Below are positions 37,695 to 46,930 of a DNA stretch of 64,000 bases, in pieces. Where the stretch lies: positions 2,976,001 to 3,040,000 of the forward strand of contig NZ_CP064760.1 of the NCBI RefSeq assembly GCF_015565955.1, written 5' to 3'. Under the pieces are notes generated by a model, which saw nothing but the letters and a program-made list of their open reading frames with translations, was not told where the DNA came from and ran no database searches. Numbering within the stretch: position 1 is the first letter of the stretch; the number at the start of each line of letters is the position of its first letter. The stretch comes from Microbacterium schleiferi. Its GTDB lineage: Bacteria; Actinomycetota; Actinomycetes; Actinomycetales; Microbacteriaceae. The translations under genes and the position numbers were made by a program.

Positions 37695-40313
37695 ATGGCT
37701 GAACTGCTGTACCGGCTCGGCAAAGCCTCCGCCCGCCGCGCGTGGATCGTGATCGTCGGGTGGGTTGCCGTGCTCGGTCTCGCGGGAGGGGCCTTCGCCG
37801 TGGGTTTCGGCACCCTCGCCACGAGCTTCGACGTTCCCGGAACAGCATCCGGTGAGGTGATCGACGAGCTCTCGCAGCAGCTGCCCGACTATGCGGGAGC
37901 GTCGGGACAGATCGTGTTGCACACCGAGGACGGGGAGCCTTTCACCGACCAGCAGCGCGCGGAGGTCGCCGACCTCGCCGCCGGCATCCGGGACCTGCCG
38001 CACGTCGCGCGCGTCGTCGATCCCTTCGATGCCGAGCAGCAGCGCGCCGACCGGGAACAGCAGCTCGCCGATGGACGGTCTCAGATCGAGTCCGGGCGCG
38101 CCCAGCTCGATGACGGACAGTCACAGCTGGATGCCGCGCTGGCTCAGGTTGAGAGCGGGCAGAGCCAGCTCGATGCCGCGCAGCAGCAACTCGACGCTGC
38201 CCGGCAGCAGGCCGAAGCAGCAGGCGCTCCGGCCGCGCAGATTGCCGCGCTGGACCAGCAGCAGGCCCAGCTGGATGCCCAACGCGCGCAGCTGGAAGCA
38301 GCGCGCACCGATATCGCCACCAAGCAGGCCGAGCTCGACGCGAGCCGCGAGGAACTGACGGCGAACGCCGAACAGCTCGAACTCGGTAGCGAACTCCTGG
38401 ATCTCTCCCAGGGAATCGGTGTGGTGTCGGCAGACGGTGCAACGGCGCTCCTGAACGTCGCCTTCGACGTTCCGCTGCTGGAACTGGATGCCACCGCCAG
38501 GGAGGGCGTGACCGACTACGTCGCCGACCACCCGATCGACGGGGTGCAGGTGGCGTACTCGTCGACGCTGGCCCAGTCTCTGCCGAGCCTCGTCGGCATC
38601 GGCGAAATCGTGGGCGTCGTCATCGCCGGCATCGTCCTTCTCGTCATGCTCGGCACCGTCGTGGCGGCGGGGCTTCCGCTCGTAACAGCACTGGTGGGTG
38701 TCGGGATCGCCGTCCTGGCATCGCTGTCACTGTCGAGTGTCCTGGACATGTCGTCGGTGACCCCGGTGCTCGGGATCATGCTGGGCCTTGCCGTCGGCAT
38801 CGACTACTCGCTGTTCATCATCAACCGGCACCGCAAGCAGCTCATGGAGGGTGCCGAGCTCCGCGAGTCGATCGGCCTGGCCAACGGCACCGCCGGCAAC
38901 GCGGTGACGTTCGCGGGATCGACGGTGATCATCGCTCTGCTCGCACTGAACATCACCGGCATCCCCTTCCTCGGCCTCATGGGCACCGTCGGCGCGTTCG
39001 CCGTCCTCGTCGCCGTCCTCATCGCCGTCACGTTGACACCTGCCCTCCTGAGTCTGGTGAAGCTGCGCGTCCTCACCCGTCGTGCTCGCGCGCGCATCGG
39101 GACCGTGCACCACGCCGACACCAGCGCTCGCGCGATGCCGACGTGGCGGGCCGTGATCTCCGCGGTCGGCGCCATCGTGGCGCTGCTGGTCATCGCGATC
39201 CCCGCGCTGTCGATGCGGGTGGGCCTGCCTGACGGCTCGAGCGAGCCGGAGGACTCGCCCGCGTACCAGGCGTACATACTGACCGCCGACGCGTTCGGCC
39301 CCGGCGCCAACAGCACCCTCCTGGTCACGGCAGCTTTGCCCGGCGATCTCGATGAGACGGCGCAGTTGCAGGCGCAGCTGGATGTCGCCACGGCGCTCTC
39401 AAGCGTCGACGGCGTCGTCGCGGTCGCGCCGATCGCGGTCTCCGACGATGGCACGCTCGCGGCGTTCCAGGTTGTTCCGACCGACGGGCCTAGTGCCGCA
39501 TCGACCGAACAGGTCGTCCGGGATCTGCGTGCTCTCCCGCCGGTCGACGGCGAGTACGCGCTCGGCGTCGCCGGTCAGGCGGCGATCAACATCGACATCT
39601 CCGAGAACATCGCCGGCGTGCTGCCGCTGTACATCAGCGTCGTGGTCGGGCTGTCGCTGCTGATCATGATCGTGGTGTTCCGCTCGCTCCTGGTGCCGCT
39701 GATCGCCACGGGCGGGTTCATCCTGTCGCTGTTTGGCACGTATGGCGCGACGGTCGCGGTGTTCCAGTGGGGCTGGGGAGCCGAGATCTTCGGCATCCAC
39801 AGCACCGGTCCGATCCTCAGCTTCCTGCCGGTGCTCCTGGTCGGCATCCTGTTCGGACTCGCGATGGACTACCAGCTGTTCCTCTCATCCGGCATGCGCG
39901 AGGCGTACGTGCACGGCGCACCCGCGCGGGTGGCCGTCATGCGGGGCCTGCGTGCAGGACGTGCGGTGGTGACGGCCGCGGGCCTGATCATGGTGTCGGT
40001 GTTCGGCGGGTTCATCTTCGCCGAGTCGACGATGATCCGCTCGATCGGTTTCGGCCTCGCGTTCGGTGTGCTGCTGGATGCCTTCGTCGTGCGGATGCTG
40101 CTGATGCCGGCGCTCATGCACCTGCTGGGACGGTCGGCCTGGTGGCTGCCGCGCTGGCTCGACCGCATCCTGCCCAATGTCGACGTGGAGGGCGCAAAAC
40201 TCGAGCGCGCGCATCACGCGCCGTGGGCAGATGAGGAGGATGCCGACCAGGCCGAGGGCGCGACAGAGCACGCGCTGACGCGGCGCGAGCTGCGAGAGCG
40301 CGGCGACCTGTAA
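37695..40313 (+). CDS. MMPL/RND-family transporter with a large coiled-coil insert
   Basis: The 872-residue MMPL-type membrane transporter has two sets of about six membrane helices (first helix 14-35), with the RND signature GIDYSLFI in helix 4 of the first half and GLAMDYQLFL in the second. Such proteins export lipids or drugs. Between the first helix and the rest, residues 115-235 are a Gln/Ala/Asp-rich stretch with repeated QLDxAxxQ units, predicted to form a long extracellular coiled coil. ATG 37695 has the Shine-Dalgarno GAAAGG. TetR-controlled by position. Confidence 0.92.
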   Translation: MAELLYRLGKASARRAWIVIVGWVAVLGLAGGAFAVGFGTLATSFDVPGTASGEVIDELSQQLPDYAGASGQIVLHTEDGEPFTDQQRAEVADLAAGIRDLPHVARVVDPFDAEQQRADREQQLADGRSQIESGRAQLDDGQSQLDAALAQVESGQSQLDAAQQQLDAARQQAEAAGAPAAQIAALDQQQAQLDAQRAQLEAARTDIATKQAELDASREELTANAEQLELGSELLDLSQGIGVVSADGATALLNVAFDVPLLELDATAREGVTDYVADHPIDGVQVAYSSTLAQSLPSLVGIGEIVGVVIAGIVLLVMLGTVVAAGLPLVTALVGVGIAVLASLSLSSVLDMSSVTPVLGIMLGLAVGIDYSLFIINRHRKQLMEGAELRESIGLANGTAGNAVTFAGSTVIIALLALNITGIPFLGLMGTVGAFAVLVAVLIAVTLTPALLSLVKLRVLTRRARARIGTVHHADTSARAMPTWRAVISAVGAIVALLVIAIPALSMRVGLPDGSSEPEDSPAYQAYILTADAFGPGANSTLLVTAALPGDLDETAQLQAQLDVATALSSVDGVVAVAPIAVSDDGTLAAFQVVPTDGPSAASTEQVVRDLRALPPVDGEYALGVAGQAAINIDISENIAGVLPLYISVVVGLSLLIMIVVFRSLLVPLIATGGFILSLFGTYGATVAVFQWGWGAEIFGIHSTGPILSFLPVLLVGILFGLAMDYQLFLSSGMREAYVHGAPARVAVMRGLRAGRAVVTAAGLIMVSVFGGFIFAESTMIRSIGFGLAFGVLLDAFVVRMLLMPALMHLLGRSAWWLPRWLDRILPNVDVEGAKLERAHHAPWADEEDADQAEGATEHALTRRELRERGDL

Positions 40314-40338
40314 CGGTCGCTGCCGGGAGCGCGAGAGG

Positions 40339-40785
40339 CTACGGCGTGAGCGGCGCGACGACGTAGAGCAACTGCGCCGTGCCGTCCTCCTGCTCGAGGA
40401 GCGTGACTCCGACGGTGTAGTCGGTGCCCGTGAACGACCAGATCTTCATCCCGCCGAAGTCGGACTCGGAATCGGTCGTGTATCGGGATTTGAGCTGCTC
40501 GATGACAGCCTCCCCGTCGGCGGCGCTCGGGAGCGTGTAGGTGACGGTGTATCCGCCGTCGACAGCGAGTGCGACCAGGGGCGAGCCTGATGGCAGCGGG
40601 ATGTCTGCAGGGAATCCATCGGGGACACTGGCTCCGGCGCCCGCGTCGATATCGACGCCAGTGGCACCTTCGACGACATCTTCGACGGTGTTGTTGATGA
40701 GCTGCTCGACCGGGTTCACGCATCCGGTGAGAGCGATGGCGCCGACGCCGAGTGTGAGCGCGGCAGCGGCGATTCGGGTCTTCAT
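40339..40785 (-). CDS. Small lipoprotein of unknown function
   Basis: The 148-residue protein has a signal peptide ending in the lipobox LTGC (Cys22), so it should be lipid-anchored outside the membrane. The mature part begins with an NTVEDVVEGATGVDID segment and forms a compact beta-rich domain (DIPLPSGS, GGYTVTYTLPS, WSFTGTDYTVGVTLLEQ). No enzyme motif was seen. A strong AGGGGAGGAAG precedes the ATG. It converges with the MMPL gene 26 bases away. Confidence 0.82.
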   Translation of the reverse strand: MKTRIAAAALTLGVGAIALTGCVNPVEQLINNTVEDVVEGATGVDIDAGAGASVPDGFPADIPLPSGSPLVALAVDGGYTVTYTLPSAADGEAVIEQLKSRYTTDSESDFGGMKIWSFTGTDYTVGVTLLEQEDGTAQLLYVVAPLTP

Positions 40786-40951
40786 TGATCTTCCTCCCCT
40801 GGGAATGCACGGCGTCGCGAACACCGACGATGATCGGCTTCCCACCCTTGAGTGTGGCGACCCGCTCAGCGCGCCGCAAGAGGTCGCGATAACGCGGCCT
40901 CCGAGCCCTCCCGAGCCCGCACTCGAACGGGAGTGCCCGGCGGCACGGGTC

Positions 40952-41817
40952 TCACCGAGCGCGCGGTTCTCGGGTCGGCGCAATGCGCAGCATCCGGGCG
41001 ACCTCGCCCGAGCGATGAGAGAACCCGATGAGGTCGTCTTCGTCAGTGTGGGGCTGGAGTACAACGGTGGTCGCGCCCGCGGCGTAGAAGGCCTCGACAG
41101 TCTCGGCCACGTCGACGACGCTGCCACTCGCGCGCTCGCGTGTGGCAGCATCCTCGGGCGCCGGTGCATCGTCGGCGAATCGGGTCGGCAGGTACACCAC
41201 GACCGGGTGGGTCTCGGCGCGCTCTCCCGCTGCCGCGCGCACACGCAGCGCAGCGTCTCGAAGACGGTTCGGACTCCAGCCGGACGGAATGACCGTTCCA
41301 TCCGCGAGTGCCCCGGCACGGTCCAGGGTCTTGGGGCCTTCGGCGGCGGCAAAGACCGGAACGGCGACGGTCGGCGGCCAGTCCAGGGCCACGTCGTCCA
41401 GGTGGACGTACCGCCCATCGATCGTGACGCTTTCGCCGGCAAGGAGCGCTCGCAGCGTCGGCAGATACTCCGCCATGAGTGTGAGCGGGGACGCACGACG
41501 CGCGCCGACCTGCGCCATCCAGCTCTGCACGCCATGACCGACGCCCCGATGATGCGACCCGGGAACAACCGCGAGAGTGTCGCGAGCTCCATGGCGGTCA
41601 GCGCGACGTTACGTAGCGGCATCGGCAGCACGCCGATGCCGACGGTCAGCCCTGTCGTGGCCGCGAGCGCCGCAGATGCCGACGCGATGCCCGACTCGCG
41701 AAAGCAGTCCTCCCACAGCCACAGTTCGGGCACTCCCGCGTCCTCGACGGAGCGGGCTACCTCACGGAGACGTTCGGGCGGAAAGGCGGGTTCGAAGACG
41801 ACACCGAGCGAGCGCAT
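40952..41817 (-). pseudogene. LLM-class (F420/flavin-dependent) oxidoreductase, reading frame broken
   Basis: The gene encodes a luciferase-like monooxygenase-class oxidoreductase of about 288 residues, a family in which actinobacteria mostly use F420. The first part contains ELWLWEDCF, TGLTVGIGVLPMPLRNV and LFPGRIIG; the rest restarts in another frame as VQSWMAQVGARRASPL. One base added to the C4 run at 41544-41547 yields RIIGGVGHGVQSWM, the usual family sequence. Length 866 is one short of a multiple of three. TAGCGT (complement of 41824-41829) ends 6 bases before the ATG, so it is probably leaderless. Confidence 0.8.
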
Positions 41818-41859
41818 AGACCCACGCTAGAGCGAACCCGGGACACACCGAGCACCTGG

Positions 41860-42753
41860 CTAGGAGCCGAACCCGCAGTACTCGGCCACCGCGTTCAGGA
41901 TCTCGGCGCGCATGTCCGGCGACGCCGCCAGTTCGATCTGTCCGTCACCACCCGCAACCGTCACGTCCACCGTGAAGATCGTGCCCCGCTTGTCTTCCTG
42001 CACCGCATGGGCGTCGCAGCGGAACGGCTCGAGCGCGATCGCCACCTCACGGGCGGCGCGATCTCCGGCGGCCAGATCGACGTCCAGCGGCAGTGCGGCA
42101 TCCGGACCTGTTCCCTCGGCGCCGAAGCCGAGGAGGTTGGTCTGCCGGATGGCGTGGATGGTTGCACCACCGACTCCGGTCGGCACGATCCCCAGCGTCA
42201 GGACGCCGACACGGTCACCCGCGCCCGCCTCGAATCCGGTGAACGAGACAGCGGCGGCCTCGCCGAGGGCATCGGCGACGCACTCCCTCGCGTGCATCGC
42301 CGGCAGGAACCCGAGCGCGTCGGGAAGCTCCGTCCGCGCGAGTCCCGCGCGCTCGTCGATGCGCCACGCGAACTCCACCGTCGAGCTCCCGTCATCCGGC
42401 ACACCGCATGCGGGATCGGGGAGCTGGATGCGGATGCCGACCGTGCTGCCGGGAGCGATGAGGCTCGTCCGGTGCAGCACGCGCGCGGCATCCGTGGCGA
42501 ACCGCGGATCCGAAACGGAGAGATCGTCCACACTCATCGGCGAGTCCGTGCCGTTGGTGATCTCCACCTGCGCCTGGTGCACCGCGACATCGGAGCGCTG
42601 TTGCACGAGCCGGACACTCACGCCGTCGGGGAGTTCCCCGGTGGGAGGCTGCGCTGTCGAGGCGCACGCGGGGGCGCTCATTGCCAACGCGACAACCAGC
42701 ACCACAGCACCGAGGCGGCGCCGGTGGACGGTCGCGTCGGTGATGCCGCTCAC
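41860..42753 (-). CDS. Lipoprotein of unknown function
   Basis: The 297-residue protein has a signal peptide with lipobox APAC (Cys30). The mature part has a first domain with VQQRSDVAVHQAQVEITNGTDSP, an immunoglobulin-like beta pattern, and a second similar domain with RFDV-like hydrophobic strands; a conserved-looking disulfide pair may exist (CGV, CDAH, YCGF). No family recognised. GTG 42753 overlaps the stop of the racemase/MenC-like gene (GTGA), indicating one operon, although no functional link is obvious. Confidence 0.72.
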   Translation of the reverse strand: MSGITDATVHRRRLGAVVLVVALAMSAPACASTAQPPTGELPDGVSVRLVQQRSDVAVHQAQVEITNGTDSPMSVDDLSVSDPRFATDAARVLHRTSLIAPGSTVGIRIQLPDPACGVPDDGSSTVEFAWRIDERAGLARTELPDALGFLPAMHARECVADALGEAAAVSFTGFEAGAGDRVGVLTLGIVPTGVGGATIHAIRQTNLLGFGAEGTGPDAALPLDVDLAAGDRAAREVAIALEPFRCDAHAVQEDKRGTIFTVDVTVAGGDGQIELAASPDMRAEILNAVAEYCGFGS

Positions 42754-43883
42754 CGCCGGAGAACCTCGCAGGCGACGGTCATGTCCTCCAGCGCGACCGG
42801 ATCGATCTCGACGCCCAATCCCGGGCCGGTGGGAACGCGGACGTGACCGTCCTCGAGGACGGCAGGCTCGGTCACGATGTCGCGATCGTAGAACCGGGAG
42901 GATGCCGACACATCGCCGGGCAGTGTGAAACCGGGGAGCGCGGCGAGGGCGGCGTTGGCGGCACGACCGATCCCGGTCTCGAGCATCCCGCCGCACCACA
43001 CCGGAACTCCCGCGTTCCGACACAGATCGTGGATGCGCACGGCCTCGAGGTAGCCGCCGACGCGCCCGGCCTTGATGTTGATGACGGATGCCGAGCCCAG
43101 CGCGAGCGCGTCGAGCGCCGCCTTGGACGACACGATCGACTCGTCCAGGCACACCGGGGTGCGCAGCCGCGCGGCGAGGGTCGCGTGGTCGACGAGGTCG
43201 TCTTCCTGCAGGGGCTGTTCGATCAGCAACAGGTCGAACCGGTCGAGCTCGGCCAGGGTGTCGGCGTCCGCGAGGGTGTACGCGGAGTTCGCGTCGACCT
43301 GCAGCGGGATGTCGCCGAAGGCATCCCGGACGGCGGCGGTGTCGGCGATGTCGCGACCGGGCTTGATCTTGATCTTGATCCGCGCGTACCCCTCGTCGAG
43401 GTATCCGGCGACGACATCGACGAGGGCGGCGGGGTCGCGCTGGATGCCGACGCTCACGCCGGAGGGCACACGGTCACGGGCTGCGCCGAGGTACTCGCCC
43501 AACGGCCGGTTCTCGGCACGCAGTGCGGCATCCAGGACGGCGAGCTCAAGGCCGGCCTTGGCCATCCGGTGCCCGACGAAGGGCTCGAGAGCCGAGGCGA
43601 CCACTTCGGGGGCGAGGGTGTGGCGGTCCAGGAGAGCGGGGATCAAGAAGCGCAGCGCCACGTCCCACGCGCCCTGCGTGTACTCGCTCGAGTACAGCGG
43701 AGATTCCTGGGTGACGATCTCGCCCCAGCCTTCCCCCTCCGCGGTCAGCGCACGGACGACGATGACTTCACGCACCGTCTCGGTGCCGAAGGATGTCGTA
43801 AATGGCGAGACGAGCGGCAGGTGCAGCACGCGCACCTCGATTCCCTCGAGGGTGACCGGTGCGGCGGCGTGGGCGATCGGCAT
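42750..43883 (-). CDS. menC: o-Succinylbenzoate synthase / N-succinylamino acid racemase (enolase superfamily)
   Basis: The 377-residue enolase-superfamily protein belongs to the MenC/NSAR branch, whose members make o-succinylbenzoate for menaquinone or racemise N-succinyl amino acids, or do both. The acid-base lysines are in RIKIKIKPG (Lys170, Lys172) and NIKAGRVGG (Lys271); metal ligands are Asp197 (VDAN), Glu222 (IEQP) and Asp247 (LDES). The neighbouring COG3375-like GNAT favours the racemase role. The symbol is given for the family only. TAGCCT (complement of 43890-43895) ends 6 bases before the ATG. Confidence 0.85.
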   Translation of the reverse strand: MPIAHAAAPVTLEGIEVRVLHLPLVSPFTTSFGTETVREVIVVRALTAEGEGWGEIVTQESPLYSSEYTQGAWDVALRFLIPALLDRHTLAPEVVASALEPFVGHRMAKAGLELAVLDAALRAENRPLGEYLGAARDRVPSGVSVGIQRDPAALVDVVAGYLDEGYARIKIKIKPGRDIADTAAVRDAFGDIPLQVDANSAYTLADADTLAELDRFDLLLIEQPLQEDDLVDHATLAARLRTPVCLDESIVSSKAALDALALGSASVINIKAGRVGGYLEAVRIHDLCRNAGVPVWCGGMLETGIGRAANAALAALPGFTLPGDVSASSRFYDRDIVTEPAVLEDGHVRVPTGPGLGVEIDPVALEDMTVACEVLRR

Positions 43884-44007
43884 GCGGCAAGGCTAGCCCC
43901 GACCCGCGGCGCTCTCCTCCTCGAGGGACGAGAATTCGATCCGGCGACGACAATCCGCTCGCGCGCCGCCCACCGGCACCGGATCGACGTGTCAGGAAGG
44001 GGAACGC

Positions 44008-44718
44008 TCAGGCGTCGGCGATGAGGTAGCCGCGTCGCTCGTCGAAGCCGCCGATGCGGCGGCCCGCCCTCAGGTGTGTCAGCAAGGCGTCGCGAACGCG
44101 GCGGCGCTCGATAGCCGCGGCGTCCGGTTCCCGACGCCGCAACGCTTCGATGTCGCGCGGAATCGCGACGGAGGCCCGGACCTCGGCATCCGTCGGGGTG
44201 GGTGCCGGCGGTGCTGCCAACGCCCACGAGACCATCAGCCGGTCCGACTCGTCGCCGCGGTTCACGCCGTCATCCATCGCGCCGTAGTGGTCCACGAGGT
44301 ACTCAGTGACGCGCGCGCCGAGGACGGCGAGGTTGAAGTGGGCGTTTCGCGACACGAGCGGATCGAAGGTCCAGGTCACATGCCCGATCCCGTGGCGCAG
44401 CCCCCACTCGCGCTGGTGCTGTTTCAGCAACCGTCCGAACCCCTGATCCCGCGCACCCGGCAGGACCCCCGTGATGTGGGAGTGCATCGACCGCGCCGCG
44501 GGTTCGGCGAAGAATGCGACGGATGCCCCCACCATGCGATCGCCCTCGAACAGCCCGACCGCGTAATTGCCGGAGTGGGCGAGGGCACGCAGCAGGTTCG
44601 GCGGCATGCCGGTGCGATCGCCGCCCCACACCTCGGACAGGACGGCGGAGGCCTCGAAGACATCGGCGACGGTGTCCAGTTCACGGATGCTCAGCTGAAC
44701 TGATTCGGCGCTTGTCAC
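44008..44718 (-). CDS. GNAT acyltransferase of the kind linked to N-succinylamino acid racemase
   Basis: The 236-residue protein is a predicted GNAT acyltransferase of the COG3375 group. Seen are SGNYAVGLFEGDRMVGASVAFF, ITGVLPGARDQGFGRLLKQHQREWGL (CoA-binding loop) and HVTWTFDPLVSRNAHFNLAVLGA, which is characteristic of the group. In characterised systems such a protein succinylates D-amino acids before racemisation by an NSAR. Here it lies just upstream of the MenC/NSAR-like gene. Its start overlaps the stop of the alpha/beta hydrolase by 4 bases. Confidence 0.8.
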   Translation of the reverse strand: MTSAESVQLSIRELDTVADVFEASAVLSEVWGGDRTGMPPNLLRALAHSGNYAVGLFEGDRMVGASVAFFAEPAARSMHSHITGVLPGARDQGFGRLLKQHQREWGLRHGIGHVTWTFDPLVSRNAHFNLAVLGARVTEYLVDHYGAMDDGVNRGDESDRLMVSWALAAPPAPTPTDAEVRASVAIPRDIEALRRREPDAAAIERRRVRDALLTHLRAGRRIGGFDERRGYLIADA

Positions 44719-45548
44719 GAGGCCCTCGATTCGGAGACGACGGGGATCGACCCGGTTGGGGTGAGTTCCACGCCCGCGGTGATGACGTGCTCGGCGAACA
44801 GCCCCGGCCAGGCCATGACCCCGTACGGCGTGCGTGCGACGACGAGCCGACTGTTCGGCAGGAGCTCGTTGAGGCGCGTCGCGGTGCGCAGGGGATGCGT
44901 GGGATCGCCGGTCCAGGCCAGGATGAGTGTCGGCGCGTCGATCCGTGCCAGATCGTCCTTCGGGGGCAGATCTGCCGTCGCGGCACCGCGCAGCACCGTC
45001 GGCAAGAGCGACTCAGCCACGGCGGGGAGCGACTCGGGGGCCTCGGCCAGGGCGGGCGGGACGGGCGTGGTCGAGCCAAGCTTCACGAACGCCTCGACAC
45101 CGTGCCGTTCGATGAGTTCCGCGTTCGTGCGGTAGGCCTCCGCCTGCGCGCGCCTCGTGCCCCACGCCGTCGGTGGAACCATCAGCGTCAGGCTCGCAAA
45201 CCGCACCGGATCCTTGAGGGCCGCGTGCAGCATCGTGCCCGTCCCCATCGACGGACCGACACCGTGGACCGCTTCGCCGGGAGCGACGGCATCCAGCACC
45301 GCCAGGAGGTCGTCGGCGAGGTTCTCCCAGGAGTAGTGGGAGGGATCGTCGGTTCCCGTGGAGCCGCCGTGCCCCCGCGCATCGAGGCGCAGGATGCGGT
45401 GACCACGCAGCGCCCGACCGAGATCGAGGCCGAGGTGACTGTCGCGGGTACGGCTCGACATGAGGCCGTGCAGTTGGACGACCAACGGACCGTCGTCACC
45501 GGTCACATCGAAGTCGAGTGTGGCGCCTCGAATCCGCAGCGTGCTCAC
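44715..45548 (-). CDS. Alpha/beta hydrolase
   Basis: The 277-residue alpha/beta-hydrolase has the oxyanion stretch VVQLHGLMSS, LRLDARGHGGS, and the nucleophile elbow GPSMG, then IDAPTLILAWTGDPTHPL with the acid residue. The usual late histidine (GH near the last strand) is not evident; that place reads RTPYGVMAWPG. The histidine next to the acid (DPTH) is a common family feature, not the catalytic one. Either another histidine serves or the enzyme is altered. GTG 45548 has GGGAGG before it. It leads the hydrolase-GNAT pair. Confidence 0.82.
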   Translation of the reverse strand: MSTLRIRGATLDFDVTGDDGPLVVQLHGLMSSRTRDSHLGLDLGRALRGHRILRLDARGHGGSTGTDDPSHYSWENLADDLLAVLDAVAPGEAVHGVGPSMGTGTMLHAALKDPVRFASLTLMVPPTAWGTRRAQAEAYRTNAELIERHGVEAFVKLGSTTPVPPALAEAPESLPAVAESLLPTVLRGAATADLPPKDDLARIDAPTLILAWTGDPTHPLRTATRLNELLPNSRLVVARTPYGVMAWPGLFAEHVITAGVELTPTGSIPVVSESRAS

Positions 45549-45601
45549 GTGCCCTCCCGGGCGTCCTCTATGCGAAACGGTTGCCGCCTAGACTACGCGC
45601 G

Positions 45602-46907
45602 ATGCGCTTGACAAATGTCGCCCGAATGACGCTGCCCCCGGCCGAGTCCGCAGCCTCGTGTTTCCCGCCGAGGTTCTGCCCGACGCGGAGCCGCTGACGC
45701 TGTCGTTCGACCAGGGGCGGCACGTCGCAGAGGGTGACCGCCCCGGCTCCTGGATGGCGATCTCGTTCCGCCTGCGCACGCCCGCAGCTCCCGACGAGAT
45801 CGCTGACGCCTGGGCGACGGTCGTCGACCGGCACGGCACGCTCAGTACCGTCTTCGACCGCGGCGAGGACGGCACGGTGCGGGTGCGACCGGCGCGGCTC
45901 GGCGTCGGCCGGTGGGTGACGCATCCGGCTCCCCTGAGCGTTTGACGCGCGAAGTGCTGCGCGAGGTGCTCGATGACGGATGCCGCCCGTTCGCCACCCC
46001 ATCTCATCGGCTGTGCCTGATCGAACCGGGCGGCGGTGCCGACCCGACGATCGTGATCGCCTCCGACCACGCCCACGTCGACATGTGGTCCCTTCTGGTG
46101 CTCGCTCGGGACCTCGCCGAGGTCATCGACGACGCGCGCGAGGACCGCGCACCGGGCGCGGCGCTGCCTGCGGCACGGGCGTTCGCCGACCACTCCGCCG
46201 AGCTTGCCTCCCGCCCCCCGGCGCCGGAAGACATCACGACCCGGTGGGCCGAGATCCTGGATGCCGAAGGCGGCCAGATGCCGCTGTTCCCCCTGACCCT
46301 GGGCGATGTCGCCGCAGCGCGATCCGAGATCGTCGATGTTCGCGATGTGTTCGACGGCGGCGAGTTCGAGGCCTTCTGCGAGCGCGCCGCCGCTGCCGGG
46401 GTTCGAGCGATCGCGCTGGCCGTGTCGGTCATGACCCGCGTGAGCCTGGCGATGGGGGACCAGCCGCTGCGCGCCGTGTTTCCCGTGCACAGCCGGCACG
46501 ACCCGCAGTGGCACGACGCCGTCGGCTGGTTCATCACGAACGCGGTCATCGAGTCCTCCGACCCGGCGCCGGCGGCGTGCGCTCGCGCCGTCAAGGAAGC
46601 GATCGGCCTGGGTTCGCACCCGTTGGGCCCGATCCTCGCTCCGTACGGCGGGATGCCGGCCACCCCCGGAATGTTCGCTGTCTCGTGGCTTGACACCGGC
46701 AGGCTCCCGATCGCCCCCGGGCGGCTGCGCGACATCCAGTACGTCTCTGCGGTCGTCCGTACCGACGGCGTCATGATCTGGTTCATCGCGAACGACGCGG
46801 GCCTGCACCTGCGCTGCCGGTACCCCGACACCCCGGAAGCCCGCCGAAACGTCGGCGCCTGGCTCGATGCCGTGTACGGCGGCCTACGCGACACGATCGG
46901 GGCGTGA
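45602..46907 (+). pseudogene. Stand-alone condensation-domain-like protein, reading frame broken twice
   Basis: The protein (about 435 residues when repaired) looks like a free-standing condensation domain of the non-ribosomal peptide synthetase type. The central SDHAHVDMWSL resembles the HHxxxDG active-site motif but with Met in place of Gly. MRLTNVARMTLPPGRVRSLVFPAEV requires one added base in the C5 run at 45632-45636, and APPERLTREVLREVL requires one in the C4 run at 45932-45935. The length, 1306 bases, is two short of a multiple of three. No carrier or adenylation domain is nearby. TAGACT (45589-45594) ends 7 bases before the ATG. Confidence 0.75.
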
Positions 46908-46930
46908 CGAGGGTCGGGCAGAATCGATCC

